Part shown: piece after piece, positions 6,323-17,598 of the stretch
How the letters are laid out: every line of letters begins with the position of its first letter
How positions within the stretch are numbered: the first letter of the stretch is position 1
NCBI RefSeq assembly: GCF_900635445.1
Contig: NZ_LR134117.1
Coordinates: forward strand, 3,162,001 to 3,226,000
Direction: 5' to 3'
Length of the DNA: 64,000 bases
Source: Serratia odorifera
GTDB lineage: Bacteria > Pseudomonadota > Gammaproteobacteria > Enterobacterales > Enterobacteriaceae
The notes under the pieces: generated by a model
What the model saw: only the letters and a program-made list of their open reading frames with translations
Told to the model about the DNA's origin: nothing
Databases searched by the model: none
Program-made: the position numbers and the translations under genes

Positions 6323-8110
6323 TTAGTTGGCAATAAAGCGTTTTACATCGGTCAGAACCTGCAACAGCAGACCAAGCTGCGGTTTTTCGTCCTTTATTTC
6401 GCTATCGTTCTTGTCGTAGGCGCGGTAATTGCCGTTGTTGTCCAGCACGATGGTTTGCGTCGGCGTGGTGATCACCAGCAGATCGCTGTTGCCGGTAGCA
6501 ACCCAATTGTTACGTCGTTGAGCGGTAAACAGGTCTTCACCCTGTGAATAATCGTTGGCCGCGGTTTTAACGTGCAGCAACCGCTGCATCAGGGTGCGCA
6601 TCACGTCGTTATGGTTGGTCAATTTATTGATAGTCTGCGCCGGCGTGCCTGGCCAGTGGATCACCAGCGGCACCTGCAACTGCGCCGGGCTGAAGCTACT
6701 GCCGGCACCCCAGTGGCCTTTGCCGGTATCGTTGAATTCAACGCCGTGCTCGGCGGTGATCACCACCACGGTTTTTTCCAGCATGCCACGTTGCTTCAGC
6801 GTGTCGAGCACCTGGGCGATTTGCGCGTCAACCTCGCGTGCGCCGCTGCGGTAGCGTTGCATAAAATCGGCCGGCGTTGGCGTATCGCCATTGTCGGATG
6901 CCACTGTGTCATTGCCGCGCAGGTTGAGATAGGAGAACCACGGCATATTGTTGCCTTGATCCGCCAGCCAACGCTGCCACTGCTGCGTGGTGGCGCTGTC
7001 GTTTTGCACCTGCGCCGGCGGCAGGGTGAAATCGGTCAGCAGTGCCTGACGGTAAAGCGGTGCGTTGAAACCGTCCGAAGAGAACAGGCCGAACTGATAA
7101 CCCTGGCTATTGAGCGCATTGATCAATGCTGACGACTTGCGCGATGCCAGAATGCCGTCCAGGTAAGTCGGGGAAATGCCATAGAACAAGCCGAACAGGC
7201 TGGTATCGGCATGGTTGCCGGTACTGTAGTGATCGGTGAAGCGCACGTTTTCCTGCGCGAAGCGGGTGAGGGCGGGCATGTCCTGCGCCACATCCTGAGT
7301 GCGTATGCCGTCTACCACGATCATCAGCAGGTTATAACCGCTGCCCTTGTCGCTGTAGCTGAGATCGTTGAGAGGATACTCAACCGCAGCAGCAGCCGGG
7401 TTGCCTTGCTGCACCAAACGGCGCTCGTATTCTTGCGGGTCGAGCAGGCCGTGTTTTTCCAGGAACTTGCGCGCGGTCATCGGGTACGACAGCGGCAGAT
7501 TGGCGCGCTGCATGGTAATCGGCCGATAGAAATTGGCGTCCGCCCAGATGTAAATCAGGTGCGAGGCAAAAAACGACACAATAAACAGCGCGGCCAGCGG
7601 CTTGCCGAAGCTGCGGCGATTCAGGCTGCGCAGCTTTTGCCAACTCCAGGTGGCGAACAGCATTTCCACCAGGAAAATCACCGGCACGCAAATGAACATC
7701 AGCTGCCAGTCGCGCGCCAGTTCGCTCTGGTCCGGGTTGACCACCAGTTCCCATACCACCGGATTCAGGTGCAGGTGGAAACGGGTGAACACCTCGCTGT
7801 CGACCAGCAGCAGGGTCAGCCCGGCGGTAGCCAGCGCGGCGGAGATAAAGCGCAGCAGCCGCTGCGACATCACCACGAAGGTGAGGGGGAAGATGATCAG
7901 CAGGTAGCCGGCAAAGACGATAAAGCTGACGTGCCCCAGCAGGCTGACCAGCGCATACACCCGGCCCAGCAGCGAGGCAGGCCAGTCGGCGACAAACAGA
8001 TAGCGGCTGCCCAACCCAAGGCTGAGCAGAATGTTGAACAAGGCGAACCAGTGCCCCCAGCTGATCATCTGGGAGACTTTTTCACGATAACGCTGACGGT
8101 TTGTCACCAT
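6323..8110 (-). CDS. yejM: LapC/PbgA (YejM), inner-membrane regulator of lipopolysaccharide synthesis
   Basis: A 595-residue protein, full length for YejM. Five hydrophobic helices occupy roughly residues 15-185, followed by a basic linker (WQKLRSLNRRSF) and a periplasmic sulfatase-like domain (NLLMIVVDGIRTQD, TDHYSTGNHADTSLFG, VVVITAEHGVEFND). In E. coli the protein senses lipopolysaccharide in the inner membrane and, through LapB and FtsH, controls LpxC stability. The sulfatase-like domain is not thought to be an active sulfatase. It lies 10 bp after yejL and is probably cotranscribed with it, ending about 75 bp from tRNA-Pro. No defects seen. Confidence 0.96.
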   Translation of the reverse strand: MVTNRQRYREKVSQMISWGHWFALFNILLSLGLGSRYLFVADWPASLLGRVYALVSLLGHVSFIVFAGYLLIIFPLTFVVMSQRLLRFISAALATAGLTLLLVDSEVFTRFHLHLNPVVWELVVNPDQSELARDWQLMFICVPVIFLVEMLFATWSWQKLRSLNRRSFGKPLAALFIVSFFASHLIYIWADANFYRPITMQRANLPLSYPMTARKFLEKHGLLDPQEYERRLVQQGNPAAAAVEYPLNDLSYSDKGSGYNLLMIVVDGIRTQDVAQDMPALTRFAQENVRFTDHYSTGNHADTSLFGLFYGISPTYLDGILASRKSSALINALNSQGYQFGLFSSDGFNAPLYRQALLTDFTLPPAQVQNDSATTQQWQRWLADQGNNMPWFSYLNLRGNDTVASDNGDTPTPADFMQRYRSGAREVDAQIAQVLDTLKQRGMLEKTVVVITAEHGVEFNDTGKGHWGAGSSFSPAQLQVPLVIHWPGTPAQTINKLTNHNDVMRTLMQRLLHVKTAANDYSQGEDLFTAQRRNNWVATGNSDLLVITTPTQTIVLDNNGNYRAYDKNDSEIKDEKPQLGLLLQVLTDVKRFIAN

Positions 8111-8120
8111 AAATTAAGTA

Positions 8121-8348
8121 TTAATGCGCTTTGTCGTCACGGATAGAAGCCTGTAGGGCTTCAGCAAACGATCTCGCCAACGTCTGCCGCTGTGCGGGAG
8201 AGACGCTGGTGTTGATCAAGTTGGTTACCATGTTGCCCAACACCATCAAAGAGAGATCGGTGGGAGTATGGTGTTTTTCCAGAACGTTGACTAGCTCAGA
8301 GAGCAGTTGTTCAACATGTTCGTCACTGTAACGGGATGATTGTGGCAT
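8121..8348 (-). CDS. yejL: YejL family protein (UPF0352)
   Basis: A 75-residue protein starting [19 protein letters not shown]. The frame extends eight codons further upstream, but this start gives the length and N-terminus of enterobacterial YejL. It is a small, mostly helical cytosolic protein of unknown function, with the conserved core [14 protein letters not shown]. It heads a likely two-gene operon with yejM. The 159-bp gap to the divergent yejK must hold both promoters. Confidence 0.93.
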   Translation of the reverse strand: MPQSSRYSDEHVEQLLSELVNVLEKHHTPTDLSLMVLGNMVTNLINTSVSPAQRQTLARSFAEALQASIRDDKAH

Positions 8349-8507
8349 AAAGTTGAGCTCAAAACCTGACAAAGTCCCATATCTTACCGTATAGGGCCGT
8401 GATTTTCCGCTCTAATTTATCGCGACCTGTGGATCGTCGCCATCTTTCAATTGCAGCTCTCTGCCTTCGGTGTTTGAATACGCGCTCAAAGAACAGGAGG
8501 ATTTATC

Positions 8508-9515
8508 ATGAGTCTGGATATTGACCAGATCGCACTGCACCAGTTGGTAAAACGCGACGAACAAACGCTGGATGTGGTGCTGCGCGATTCCCTTCTTCCC
8601 GCCAATGCGGCAGTGGAAGAGATGATGGCGGAGCTGCACCGCGTTTACAGCGCCAAAAGCAAGGCTTACGGCCTGTTCAATGAAGAGAGCGAGTTGGCGC
8701 AGGCGTTGCGGACCTGCCGCAAGGGCGACGAAGATTTCCTGGCATTCAGCCGTGCCGCCACCGGACGTCTGCGCGACGAGCTGGCAAAATATCCGTTTGC
8801 CGAGAGCGGCGTGGTACTGTTCGGCCAATACCGTTACCTGGCGGTGGAGTATTTGCTGATCGCGGTGCTCAACAGCTGCAACAGTATGCGCGTCAACGAA
8901 GAGCTGGACATCAGCACCACCCATTATCTGGACATCAACCACGCGGATATCGTTGCGCGCGTTGATTTGACCGAATGGGAAACCAACCCGGAATCCACCC
9001 GTTATCTGACCTTCCTCAAAGGGCGGGTTGGCCGCAAGGTGTCCGATTTCTTTATGGACTTCCTGGCGGCGGCCGAGGGCCTGGACACCAAGGCGCAAAA
9101 CCGTGGGCTGTTGCAGGCGGTAGACGATTACTGTGCCGATGCGCAACTGGACAAAAACGAACGGCAGGGCGTGCGTCAGCAGGTGTACAGCTATTGCAAC
9201 GAGCAGTTGCAGGCAGGGGAAGAGATTGAACTGCAAGCGCTGTCGGCGGAAATCGCCCCGCTGGGCGAAAAAGACTTTTTGCAATTTTCCAGCGAGCAGG
9301 GTTACGAACTGGAAGACAGTTTCCCGGCGGATCGCGGCACCTTGCGCCAACTGACCAAGTTTGCCGGCAGCGGCGGCGGCATCAGTCTCAACTTTGACGC
9401 GATGTTGCTGGGCGAGCGCATTTTCTGGGACGCGGCCACCGACACCTTGACCATCCGGGGCACGCCACCCAATCTGCGCGACCAGCTACAGCGTCGGTTG
9501 AACGGTGGCAAATAG
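8508..9515 (+). CDS. yejK: nucleoid-associated protein YejK (NdpA)
   Basis: The 335-residue product matches YejK in length and sequence ([19 protein letters not shown] at the start, [18 protein letters not shown] near residue 170). The family associates with the nucleoid in E. coli; its molecular role is unclear. The start is fixed by a strong AGGAGG ribosome-binding site 8 bases upstream. It is divergent from yejL-yejM and convergent with rplY, sharing a hairpin terminator with it. No signal peptide or membrane segments, as expected for a cytosolic DNA-associated protein. Confidence 0.95.
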   Translation: MSLDIDQIALHQLVKRDEQTLDVVLRDSLLPANAAVEEMMAELHRVYSAKSKAYGLFNEESELAQALRTCRKGDEDFLAFSRAATGRLRDELAKYPFAESGVVLFGQYRYLAVEYLLIAVLNSCNSMRVNEELDISTTHYLDINHADIVARVDLTEWETNPESTRYLTFLKGRVGRKVSDFFMDFLAAAEGLDTKAQNRGLLQAVDDYCADAQLDKNERQGVRQQVYSYCNEQLQAGEEIELQALSAEIAPLGEKDFLQFSSEQGYELEDSFPADRGTLRQLTKFAGSGGGISLNFDAMLLGERIFWDAATDTLTIRGTPPNLRDQLQRRLNGGK

Positions 9516-9536
9516 TGCCAGCGGATCGCAGACAAT

Positions 9537-9564
9537 AAAAAACGCCGCATTTGCGGCGTTTTTT
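9537..9564. terminator. bidirectional terminator between yejK and rplY
   Basis: AAAAAACGCCGCA pairs with TGCGGCGTTTTTT across a very short loop. The A-run and T-run make it a rho-independent terminator in both directions, serving the convergent yejK and rplY. Confidence 0.92.
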
Positions 9565-9607
9565 ACTTCGGCGTCCCGAAATACTAAAGCTCGATAACGT
9601 TGTGCGA

Positions 9608-9892
9608 TTAAGCGCGAACGAAGTCGATGTGGGTCAGTTTTGGCTTGAAAGCGTGACGCTGTACAGCCTGAACTTTAACTTTAGTTTCTTTGCCGTCGAC
9701 AACCAGAACGATAGCTTCAGCGTAGAACTCTGGTTTAGCTTCCATGTTCTTGACAGAATCATGGTCTAATTCGATAGCGATTGCAGCGTCTTTGCCACCG
9801 TAGATGATAGCGGGGAACTTGTTAGCTGCACGCAGGCGGCGGCTCGCACCCTTACCCTGCTCTTTACGTACTTCTGCATTGATAGTGAACAT
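9608..9892 (-). CDS. rplY: 50S ribosomal protein L25
   Basis: The 94-residue short form of L25 typical of enterobacteria ([19 protein letters not shown]; ends THIDFVRA). L25 binds 5S rRNA in the central protuberance of the large subunit. The protein is basic, with the expected [16 protein letters not shown] segment. It is followed by a shared terminator with yejK. The 173-bp gap upstream to radD is long enough for its own promoter. Intact. Confidence 0.97.
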   Translation of the reverse strand: MFTINAEVRKEQGKGASRRLRAANKFPAIIYGGKDAAIAIELDHDSVKNMEAKPEFYAEAIVLVVDGKETKVKVQAVQRHAFKPKLTHIDFVRA

Positions 9893-10065
9893 TGTTTTTT
9901 CTCTCGAAAGAAAATTTACCCTGCTACAGGCGACCCAGTAACAGGTTCGATAAAGCAGTTTTACTCGCGTTTACGCCGGGCGGACCCGGGTAAAGCGGGC
10001 GGCATTTTAACGGAAAGCCACCGCCAGGGCAATGAAAACCTGCCGGTCAGGCGGGGGGATGGCGG

Positions 10066-11823
10066 TCAATACAGTTGGTTGGCTCGCCGGAAACGCCCCT
10101 GATAATCAAATACCTTTTCGCGAATTTGCCAGAACTGGCCGCGTTTGCGCGCCACGACGAAATCAGGATGGCGCAGCAACGCCTGCTGCCTGAGAATATC
10201 GGCGGCATGCTGCCAACTGAAGGGCACCCCCGGCGCACGCTGGTGTGGGCGTAGAAACAGCATTTCAAACGCCTTGCGCTGTGCCGGCGTCTGCAGGCGG
10301 AAACGTTCGCTGGTGCTGGTGCCGTCTTCGTCGTAATAGGTGGCCTTCAGCCATTCGCCCTTATCATCGCGGCCGCTGTCCAGCGTCATGCCGCCGCAGC
10401 GCAGCACCAGCGCATCTTTCAGCTTCAGCGCCGCCTTCAGCATATCGTCAGGATCGACCAGTACTTCCTGACATTGGTGGCAGCGGCGGGCGGCAATGTC
10501 GTTTTCTGCCCCGCAGTGCGGGCAGCTTTTGAAACGGAAGCGATAATCGCACTGTTCGCGCTGGCCGTCATCATCCTCCATCCAGCCCTGGCAGCGGCGG
10601 CCATAATGCTCGATGATATCGCCGTTGTCGGTGCATTTGCCCCAGAATAAGTTGGCGAAACCGCAGGCCGGGCAGAAGACCTGTACCGGCTGACTGTCGC
10701 CGTGCGGTTTGCGCACGCCGACTTCCGGTGTAAACAGGTCATGCGGATTGCCGGCGTAATCGAGGATCAGGCAATCGTGCTTGTCCGGCGCCAGCCGCAG
10801 ACCGCGCCCGACGATTTGCTGATACAGGCTGACCGATTCGGTCGGACGCAGAATGGCGATCAGATCGACATGCGGCGCGTCAAAGCCGGTGGTCAGTACC
10901 GCGACGTTGACCAGATAGCGCAACTGCTGGCGCTTGAAGGCCTCGATCAGCGCATCGCGCTCGGCCGGCGGTGTTTCCGCGCTGACCAGCGCCGCCTCAC
11001 CCTGCGGCAATAAACCGTGGATCTCGCGCGCATGCTCGACGGTGGAGGCAAAAATCATCACCCCCTTGCGGCTGTCGGCATATTCGACAATCTGACTGAT
11101 GATGTGCGGTGTGATGCGGTTTTGCTGCTTCAATTCCCGGTTCAACGCGGCCTCGCTGAACAAACCTTGATCGTTGGCCTGCAAGCGGCTGAAATCGTAT
11201 TGCACGATGGGCATATCGAGCCGCTCCGGCGGCACCAGATAGCCGTTTTTGATCATGTAGCGCAGCGGCAGCTCATAAATACAGTCGCGAAACAGCGCGT
11301 TGGCGTCGCCGCGCGTGAAGCCGTGGTAGTGAAACTGATAAATCCAGCCCTTGCCGAGTCGATAGGGGGTGGCGGTCAGACCCAGCAGCCGCAGCTGCGG
11401 GTTGCTGCGCTGCAAATGCTGGATGATTTGCTGGTACTGGCTGTCGTCATCGTCGCTGATGCGGTGGCACTCGTCGATAATCAACAGTGAAAATGCGCCG
11501 TCGAACAGTGGCAGATTGCGCGCCACGGACTGTACGCTGCCGAACACCACCTTACCGGCGCTCTGCTTTTGTTGCAGACCGGCGGCGAAAATATCGGCCT
11601 CCAGGCCATACGCGCAGTATTTGGCGTGGTTTTGCGCTACCAGCTCCTTGACGTGCGCCAGTACCAGCACCCGCCCGCGCGCGCGCTTCGCCAGTTCGGC
11701 GATCACCAGGCTCTTGCCGGCACCGGTCGGCAGGACGATCAGCGCCGGTTCGGGGTGTTGACGAAAATGGGTGATAGTGGCTTCGACCGCCTCCAACTGA
11801 TAGGGGCGTAGGGTGAATGCCAT
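10066..11823 (-). CDS. radD: RadD (YejH), superfamily 2 DNA repair helicase-like ATPase
   Basis: A 585-residue SF2 protein. Walker A is LPTGAGKS (about residues 31-38), motif II is DECH, and later motifs include [10 protein letters not shown] and the arginine-finger motif [13 protein letters not shown]. The C-terminal third is cysteine-rich, with paired CxxC knuckles ([19 protein letters not shown]) consistent with zinc binding. E. coli RadD acts in recovery from DNA damage and in double-strand-break repair with SSB and RecA. It is divergent from rsuA across a 256-bp gap and sits upstream of rplY on the same strand, as in E. coli. No damage to motifs. Confidence 0.95.
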   Translation of the reverse strand: MAFTLRPYQLEAVEATITHFRQHPEPALIVLPTGAGKSLVIAELAKRARGRVLVLAHVKELVAQNHAKYCAYGLEADIFAAGLQQKQSAGKVVFGSVQSVARNLPLFDGAFSLLIIDECHRISDDDDSQYQQIIQHLQRSNPQLRLLGLTATPYRLGKGWIYQFHYHGFTRGDANALFRDCIYELPLRYMIKNGYLVPPERLDMPIVQYDFSRLQANDQGLFSEAALNRELKQQNRITPHIISQIVEYADSRKGVMIFASTVEHAREIHGLLPQGEAALVSAETPPAERDALIEAFKRQQLRYLVNVAVLTTGFDAPHVDLIAILRPTESVSLYQQIVGRGLRLAPDKHDCLILDYAGNPHDLFTPEVGVRKPHGDSQPVQVFCPACGFANLFWGKCTDNGDIIEHYGRRCQGWMEDDDGQREQCDYRFRFKSCPHCGAENDIAARRCHQCQEVLVDPDDMLKAALKLKDALVLRCGGMTLDSGRDDKGEWLKATYYDEDGTSTSERFRLQTPAQRKAFEMLFLRPHQRAPGVPFSWQHAADILRQQALLRHPDFVVARKRGQFWQIREKVFDYQGRFRRANQLY

Positions 11824-12079
11824 GAAATAACGCCTCTGGCCGTAAAAATATTCCGCGTATAGTACCGTTTGTGCGCATTGGTTGCGACCAACAGCAAAAT
11901 TGCCCTGTCATGGCACCGTTTCCACCGCTATAATCATCGGACAGCAATCGCTGTTTCCCCACGCGATTTTACTGATTCACCCTCTCCGAGCCAGCCATTG
12001 CACCTGATGCAACGGTGGTTCGTCATATTTTAGCGATACGATCAAAGCGATCATAACAACGACAGGCAAAGCAGACCCC

Positions 12080-12793
12080 ATGCGACTGGACAAGTTTTTA
12101 TCTCAGCAGTTAGGTATCAGCCGCGCGCTGGTAGCGCGTGAACTCCGAGCAAAGCGCGTCACCGTTGACGGTGAAGTGGTAAGAAGCGGGGCGCTGAAGC
12201 TGACGCCGGAAACGGAAGTGGCGTTTGACGGCAATGTGCTGGAACAGCTGAACGGGCCGCGCTATTTCATGCTCAATAAACCGCAGGGATATGTCTGCTC
12301 CACTGACGATCCCGATCATCCCACCGTGCTGTATTTTCTTGAAGAGCCGGTGGCCTACAAGCTGCATGCCGCCGGACGACTGGATATCGATACCACCGGC
12401 CTGGTGCTGATGACCGACGACGGCCAGTGGTCGCACCGTATCACCTCGCCGAAGCATCACTGCGAGAAAACCTATCTGGTGACCCTGGAGCAGCCGTTGG
12501 CGGCAGACACCGCGTCGCATTTTGCCGCAGGGGTGCAACTGCATAATGAAAAAGATCTGACCCGGCCGGCGCAACTGGAACAGCTTGACGAACATCGGGT
12601 GCGCCTGACCATCAGCGAAGGGCGTTATCACCAGGTGAAGCGCATGTTTGCAGCGGTCGGCAACCGTGTGGTTGACCTGCATCGCGAACGCATTGGCGCC
12701 ATCAGGCTGGACGACGATTTGGCGCCGGGCGAATACCGCCCGCTGACCGAGGAAGAGATCGCCAGCGTCGGCGCTCCGCATTTACAAGATTAA
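12080..12793 (+). CDS. rsuA: 16S rRNA pseudouridine(516) synthase
   Basis: A 237-residue RsuA-family enzyme. Residues 1-60 are an S4 RNA-binding domain ([21 protein letters not shown]). The catalytic domain has the aspartate motif [17 protein letters not shown] and the later KTYLV and [11 protein letters not shown] motifs. RsuA makes pseudouridine at position 516 of 16S rRNA. It is 28 bp upstream of bcr on the same strand, as in E. coli, so they may share a transcript. The ribosome-binding site is weak. No defects. Confidence 0.95.
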   Translation: MRLDKFLSQQLGISRALVARELRAKRVTVDGEVVRSGALKLTPETEVAFDGNVLEQLNGPRYFMLNKPQGYVCSTDDPDHPTVLYFLEEPVAYKLHAAGRLDIDTTGLVLMTDDGQWSHRITSPKHHCEKTYLVTLEQPLAADTASHFAAGVQLHNEKDLTRPAQLEQLDEHRVRLTISEGRYHQVKRMFAAVGNRVVDLHRERIGAIRLDDDLAPGEYRPLTEEEIASVGAPHLQD

Positions 12794-12827
12794 TTAACCG
12801 CTGCGGCTGATAAAGGAGTCGTTGAAC

Positions 12828-14039
12828 GTGCAACAGAACCGGACCTCTCATCTGGGTTTAATCTTTATATTGGGCTTGCTGTCGATGCTGATGCCGTTGG
12901 CGATAGACATGTACTTGCCCAGTATGCCGGTAATCGCCAGGGAATTCGGCGTTGAACCAGGGCGGGTGCAAATGACGCTTAGCGCCTATATGTTCGGTTT
13001 CGCCATCGGTCAGCTGTTCTATGGGCCGATGTCGGACAGCATCGGCCGCAAGCCGGTGATCCTGTGGGGCACGTTGATCTTTGCCCTGGCCGGCTGTGCG
13101 TGCGCGATGGCCGACTCGGTGGAACAGCTGGTCAACCTGCGTTTTCTGCACGGTCTGGCGGCTGCGGCGGCAAGCGTGGTGATTAATGCCCTGATGCGCG
13201 ACATGTTCACCAAGGACGAATTCTCGCGCATGATGTCGTTCGTCATTCTGGTGATGACCATCGCGCCGTTGCTGGCGCCGATGATCGGCGGTGCGCTGCT
13301 GTTGTGGTTCAGCTGGCACGCGATCTTCTGGAGCATGGGAGCGGCGGCGCTGATCGGCTCGCTGCTGGTGGCGCTGTACATCAAGGAAACCCTGCCCAAA
13401 GAGCGGCGGCAAAAATTCCATTTGCGTACCACGTTGGGCAACTTTGGCTCGCTGTTTCGCCATAAACGGGTGCTGAGCTATATGCTGGCCAGCGCCTTCT
13501 CGTTTGCCGGCATGTTCTCGTTCCTCAGCGCCGGGCCGTTTGTCTACATCGAGCTGAACCACGTCTCACCGCAGCATTTTGGGTACTACTTTGCGCTGAA
13601 CATCGTATTCCTGTTCCTGACCACGTTGGTCAACAGCCGCAACGTGCGCCGTTTTGGTGCCATCAACATGTTCCGACTGGGGCTGATGGTGCAGTTGGCG
13701 ATGGGCATCTGGTTGCTGGTGGTCAGCGCGGCCGATCTGGGCTTCTGGTCGCTGGTGCTGGGCGTGGCGGTCTATCTTGGCTGCATTGCGATGATCTCTT
13801 CCAACGCCATGGCGGTGATCCTCGATGACTTCCCGCATATGGCCGGCACCGCATCCTCGCTGGCCGGTACGCTGCGGTTCAGCATCGGCGCCATCGTCGG
13901 GGCACTGCTGTCGCTGGTGCCGGGCAAAACGGCATGGCCGATGGTGATCTCGATGGCGCTGTGCAGCATTATCGCCGTATTGTTCTATTTGTATGCCAGC
14001 CGTCCTCGCCATAACCGGGTCAAACCGGTCGCAGTATAG
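12828..14039 (+). CDS. bcr: Bcr/CflA family multidrug efflux MFS transporter
   Basis: A 403-residue, 12-helix major facilitator. The N-terminal half shows [16 protein letters not shown] and the motif-A loop [13 protein letters not shown] expected of drug:H+ antiporters. Bcr exports bicyclomycin, sulfonamides and some dipeptides or cysteine in E. coli. Two starts are possible: TTG at 12822 and GTG at 12828. The AGGAG at 12814-12818 is 9 bases from the GTG but only 3 from the TTG, so the GTG is preferred. Same strand as rsuA, 34 bp after it. A GGGGCGA/TCGCCCC hairpin at about 14050-14069 follows the stop. Confidence 0.92.
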   Translation: MQQNRTSHLGLIFILGLLSMLMPLAIDMYLPSMPVIAREFGVEPGRVQMTLSAYMFGFAIGQLFYGPMSDSIGRKPVILWGTLIFALAGCACAMADSVEQLVNLRFLHGLAAAAASVVINALMRDMFTKDEFSRMMSFVILVMTIAPLLAPMIGGALLLWFSWHAIFWSMGAAALIGSLLVALYIKETLPKERRQKFHLRTTLGNFGSLFRHKRVLSYMLASAFSFAGMFSFLSAGPFVYIELNHVSPQHFGYYFALNIVFLFLTTLVNSRNVRRFGAINMFRLGLMVQLAMGIWLLVVSAADLGFWSLVLGVAVYLGCIAMISSNAMAVILDDFPHMAGTASSLAGTLRFSIGAIVGALLSLVPGKTAWPMVISMALCSIIAVLFYLYASRPRHNRVKPVAV

Positions 14040-14623
14040 TCACTTTGCCGGGGCGAACCGCATCGCCCCGCACTTTCCCCTGTAATTTCAGCCGTTGCCG
14101 AGAGTTGCAATCTTTCTTTTGTTGCTAAATATAAGTCAGCTAATTAAACGCTGATTAAATGCGCTGCGGCTTTTTTGCTAAAAAAAGCGCTGCCAGCGCG
14201 GGGTGACGATCGGTGTTAAACCTGTGTCGTGGCTGGCGCTGCGGCGGGGGAATAGAGGTGTCAGCATTATTAATCAGGGGGTTAAGCACATGTTTATGAC
14301 GGCAGCCCAGATGGTAATGTTTAAACAATGTAAAATTATGGCGATGGAAAAGTAATCGTTATGCAAGAAAAAAGGGTTGAGATTGTAAGCGGAAAGGGTT
14401 ACATATAACGCAAAAATGCGAGCTGAGTCGCAAAATGCCGTGGAACACGCGCATGCAGTCAGTAAAAAAATGCGAAATCAGCGAGTACAGGGTGTCGTTA
14501 ACTGTTTGTGACAAATTTTACGTTTTGATAACGTACATTCACGGCAGAGTCAGTATCTAACGGCTATAACTTAGTTACCCTGTATGTAAAAAAAATGTTT
14601 CATCTTTTCAAACTAGGGATTTC
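14040..14623. other. 584-bp spacer between bcr and yejG
   Basis: More AT-rich than the genes around it. It holds a GC hairpin just after bcr (about 14050-14069, weak T tail) and an A/T hairpin, GCTTTTTT/AAAAAAGC, at 14169-14188. No ORF or recognisable RNA gene was found. The yejG promoter should lie in the last 150 bp. An unannotated small RNA cannot be excluded. Confidence 0.4.
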
Positions 14624-14625
14624 AT

Positions 14626-14970
14626 GTGGATAGTATCCAACTTTCGGTAGTGCATCGCTTACCGCAAAGTTATCGTTGGCTAACGGGGTTTACCGGCGTC
14701 AAGGTTGAACCGATTCCGCTAAGCGGCTTAGACGAAGATAACAACCTGATCGGCCTGAAGCTGCTGAGCCATGACGGCAATGAAGCCTGGCGCGTAATGC
14801 AACAGCTCAAAACCTCTCTGCAAGAGATCCAGGTTGACTGCGCGGTGGTGGAATGGGAAGGGCAGCCTTGCCTGTTTGTTCATCGCTGTGACGAAAGCGC
14901 AACCATGTGCCGGTTAAAAAACGTCGGTGCGGCGATCGCCGAGCCAATGAGCGCACAATATCCCTTCTAG
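14626..14970 (+). CDS. yejG: YejG family protein
   Basis: A 114-residue protein matching YejG along its length ([17 protein letters not shown] ... [13 protein letters not shown]). The frame starts with GTG at 14626, within the sequence ATGTG; no clear ribosome-binding site is seen. The function is not well defined; as I recall, YejG has been linked to aminoglycoside tolerance in E. coli. It is convergent with yejF, the two stop codons lying only 8 bp apart. Confidence 0.92.
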   Translation: MDSIQLSVVHRLPQSYRWLTGFTGVKVEPIPLSGLDEDNNLIGLKLLSHDGNEAWRVMQQLKTSLQEIQVDCAVVEWEGQPCLFVHRCDESATMCRLKNVGAAIAEPMSAQYPF

Positions 14971-14978
14971 CTACCGCG

Positions 14979-16571
14979 TTAATCCGCCAACTGCAATAAC
15001 TGTTGCGTATAGTCTGCGGCAGGCGCAGTAAAGATCGCCTGGCAGTCGCCCTGTTCCACTACTTCGCCCTGACGCAGTACGATCAGCTGATGACACAGCG
15101 AGCGCACCACCTGCAAATCATGGCTGATAAACAGATAGGCCAATCGGTGGCGCTGCTGCAACGTTTTCAGCAGCGTCAGGATCTGGGCCTGCACCGACTT
15201 GTCCAGCGAAGAGGTCGGTTCGTCGAGGATCAGCAGCCGAGGCTGTAAAATCAGCGCGCGGGCAATGGCGATGCGTTGGCGTTGCCCACCGGAAAACTCG
15301 CTCGGATAACGATGGCGTAGCGCCGGATCCAGCCCGACCTCCTGCAATGCGGCAATCACCCGTTGTTCACGCTGTTGCGCGCCGAGTTGCTGATGGACTT
15401 CCAATCCTTCGGCGACGATCTGCTGCACATTGAGCCGCGGATTGAGCGCCGAATAAGGATCCTGGAACACAATCTGCATCTGGCTGCGATAGGGTAGCAG
15501 CTGTTTCATATTGAGCTGATGCAGCGGTTGGCCATTAAACCAGATGGCGCCGCGCGAGGTCAGCAGACGCAGCAACGCCAGCCCGGTGGTGCTTTTACCC
15601 GATCCCGATTCGCCGACCAGGCCGACGCTTTCCCCTGATTTCAGGCTGAAACTCAGATCCTTCAAGGCGTAATGCTGACCGACCGTACGCCGCAACAGGC
15701 CGCGACGAATCGGGAAGCTGACCTGCAAGTTTTCTACCCGCAACAGCGGGGCGGCATCGGCCGGCAGCGGCAGCGGATCGCCGACCTCCTCGGCGGCCAA
15801 CAGCTGCTGCGTATAGGCATGTTGCGGCGCATAGAACAACCGTTGACGGCTGTTCTGTTCCACGCATTGCCCCTGCCGCATCACCGCCACGTTATCTGCC
15901 AGGCGACGCACGATGTTCAGGTTATGGGTAATAAACAGCAGGCTCATGCCCAATTCCTGCTTCAGCTCTTTCAGCAGCAGCAGGATCTGCGCCTGGATGG
16001 TGACATCCAGCGCGGTGGTTGGCTCATCGGCGATCAGCAGTTTGGGTTGGGTCAGTACCGCCATGGCAATCATTACCCGCTGCCGTTCGCCGCCGGAAAG
16101 CTGGTGCGGATAATCTTTCAACCGACCTTTGGCGTTGCGGATGCCGACCCGATCGAGACATTGAACGATCTCTGCTCGCGTCGCGTCGCGCCGCATGCCA
16201 CGGTGCAGTATCAGCACTTCTGCCAGTTGTTTTTCGATGGTGTGCAACGGGTTGAGTGATACCATCGGCTCCTGAAAAATCATTGAAATCTGATTGCCGC
16301 GCACCTGGCGCAGCTCGGCTTCGCTGGCGTGCAGCAATGAACGCCCGTTGAAATGGATGTCGCCGCCCTGATACACCACCGGCGGTGTGGGCAGCAGGCG
16401 CAGCACCGACAGCGCGGTCACGCTTTTGCCCGAGCCGGACTCACCGACCAGCGCCAGCGTTTCGCCGTGTTCGATCTGTAATGAAACGCCGTTGACTACC
16501 TGGTTTAGCGCCTCGCCGTGGCGGAAAGCGACGCTAAGATCCTGAATCGAGAGCAGGGGAGTGCTAGCCAT
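14979..16571 (-). CDS. yejF: peptide ABC transporter ATP-binding protein YejF
   Basis: A 530-residue protein with two ABC ATPase domains in tandem. The first has Walker A GESGSGKS (about 40), signature LSGGERQR and Walker [13 protein letters not shown]. The second repeats [16 protein letters not shown] and [12 protein letters not shown]. It energises the Yej importer, which in E. coli takes up microcin C and other oligopeptides. One base separates it from yejE, so yejA-B-E-F form an operon read on the minus strand. All nucleotide-binding motifs are intact. Confidence 0.95.
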   Translation of the reverse strand: MASTPLLSIQDLSVAFRHGEALNQVVNGVSLQIEHGETLALVGESGSGKSVTALSVLRLLPTPPVVYQGGDIHFNGRSLLHASEAELRQVRGNQISMIFQEPMVSLNPLHTIEKQLAEVLILHRGMRRDATRAEIVQCLDRVGIRNAKGRLKDYPHQLSGGERQRVMIAMAVLTQPKLLIADEPTTALDVTIQAQILLLLKELKQELGMSLLFITHNLNIVRRLADNVAVMRQGQCVEQNSRQRLFYAPQHAYTQQLLAAEEVGDPLPLPADAAPLLRVENLQVSFPIRRGLLRRTVGQHYALKDLSFSLKSGESVGLVGESGSGKSTTGLALLRLLTSRGAIWFNGQPLHQLNMKQLLPYRSQMQIVFQDPYSALNPRLNVQQIVAEGLEVHQQLGAQQREQRVIAALQEVGLDPALRHRYPSEFSGGQRQRIAIARALILQPRLLILDEPTSSLDKSVQAQILTLLKTLQQRHRLAYLFISHDLQVVRSLCHQLIVLRQGEVVEQGDCQAIFTAPAADYTQQLLQLAD

Positions 16572-16572
16572 A

Positions 16573-17598
16573 TCAATATGCCTTGCCGGGATCGAAGGCG
16601 TCGCGTACCGCTTCGCCGATGAAGATTAACAGAGACAGCAGCAGCGCCAGCACCAGAAACGCGGTAATGCCGAGCCAGGGCGCTTGCAGGTTGTTTTTGC
16701 CTTGCAACAGCAGTTCGCCGAGCGAGGGCGAGCCGATGGGCAGGCCAAACCCGAGGAAATCCAGCGAGGTCAGCGTGGTGATGGAGCCGCACAAAATGAA
16801 CGGTAAGAAGGTCAGCGTTGCCACCATGGCGTTGGGCAGCATATGGCGATGCATGATAGTACGATCGGGCACGCCCATCGCCCGCGCCGCACGAATGTAA
16901 TCATGGTTACGGGCGCGCAGGAACTCGGCGCGCACCACCCCCACCAGGCTCATCCAGCCAAACAGAATGGTAATCGCCAGCAGCCACCAAAAGTTCGGCT
17001 GCACGATGCTCGACAGCAGAATAATCAAAAACAGCGTCGGCATGCCAGACCACACTTCGATAAAACGCTGTCCCCACAGATCGAGACGGCCGCCGTAATA
17101 GCCCTGTATCGCGCCGACGCAAATGCCGATGACGCTCGACACCAGCGTCAGCGCCAGCCCGAACAGCATGGAAATGCGAAAACCGTACAGCACGCGCGCC
17201 AGCACGTCACTGCCATTGCTGTCGGTGCCCAGCAGGTTATGGCGCGACGGCGCAGACGGGAAGGGCACGTCGGTAGCAAAATTGATGGTAGCGTAGCTGA
17301 AGCGGATCGGCGCCCACAGCGCCCAGCCGTGCTGCTCTATCTGGCGGAGAACGAACGGATCCTGATAATCGGTGGTGGTTTGCAGCTCGCCGCCGAAGGT
17401 GGTTTCGCTGTAATCAACCATCACCGGCAGCAGCCAGCGACCGTCGTAGCGCACCAGCAGCGGCTTGTCGTTAGCGATCAGGTTCGCCGCCAGGCTGAGT
17501 ACAAACAGCAGCAGAAAAATCCACAGCGACCAATAGCCGCGACGGTTGTTACGAAAGCGCGCCCAGCGCGCCTGATTGATCGGGCTTAGGCGACTCAT
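16573..17598 (-). CDS. yejE: peptide ABC transporter permease YejE
   Basis: A 341-residue inner-membrane permease of the DppC/OppC type. One helix lies near the N-terminus (about residues 22-42), then a long periplasmic loop, then about five helices. The cytoplasmic EAA loop is visible as [22 protein letters not shown]. It pairs with YejB as the channel of the Yej peptide importer. Its ATG overlaps the stop of yejB by four bases (ATGA), and yejF follows after one base, both signs of translational coupling. Confidence 0.95.
   Translation of the reverse strand: MSRLSPINQARWARFRNNRRGYWSLWIFLLLFVLSLAANLIANDKPLLVRYDGRWLLPVMVDYSETTFGGELQTTTDYQDPFVLRQIEQHGWALWAPIRFSYATINFATDVPFPSAPSRHNLLGTDSNGSDVLARVLYGFRISMLFGLALTLVSSVIGICVGAIQGYYGGRLDLWGQRFIEVWSGMPTLFLIILLSSIVQPNFWWLLAITILFGWMSLVGVVRAEFLRARNHDYIRAARAMGVPDRTIMHRHMLPNAMVATLTFLPFILCGSITTLTSLDFLGFGLPIGSPSLGELLLQGKNNLQAPWLGITAFLVLALLLSLLIFIGEAVRDAFDPGKAY

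Noticed and set aside
7211..8146. 311-codon open frame on the plus strand
   Set aside because: Lies fully antisense to yejM, whose family match is clear over its whole length. Composition is that of a shadow frame (Gln, His and Arg rich).
8412..9350. 312-codon minus-strand open frame
   Set aside because: Antisense to yejK; the family match and AGGAGG site are on the plus strand.
14169..14188. Rho-independent terminator in the bcr-yejG spacer
   Set aside because: The GCTTTTTT/AAAAAAGC hairpin is almost all A-T and lies over 120 bp after bcr; not convincing as a terminator.
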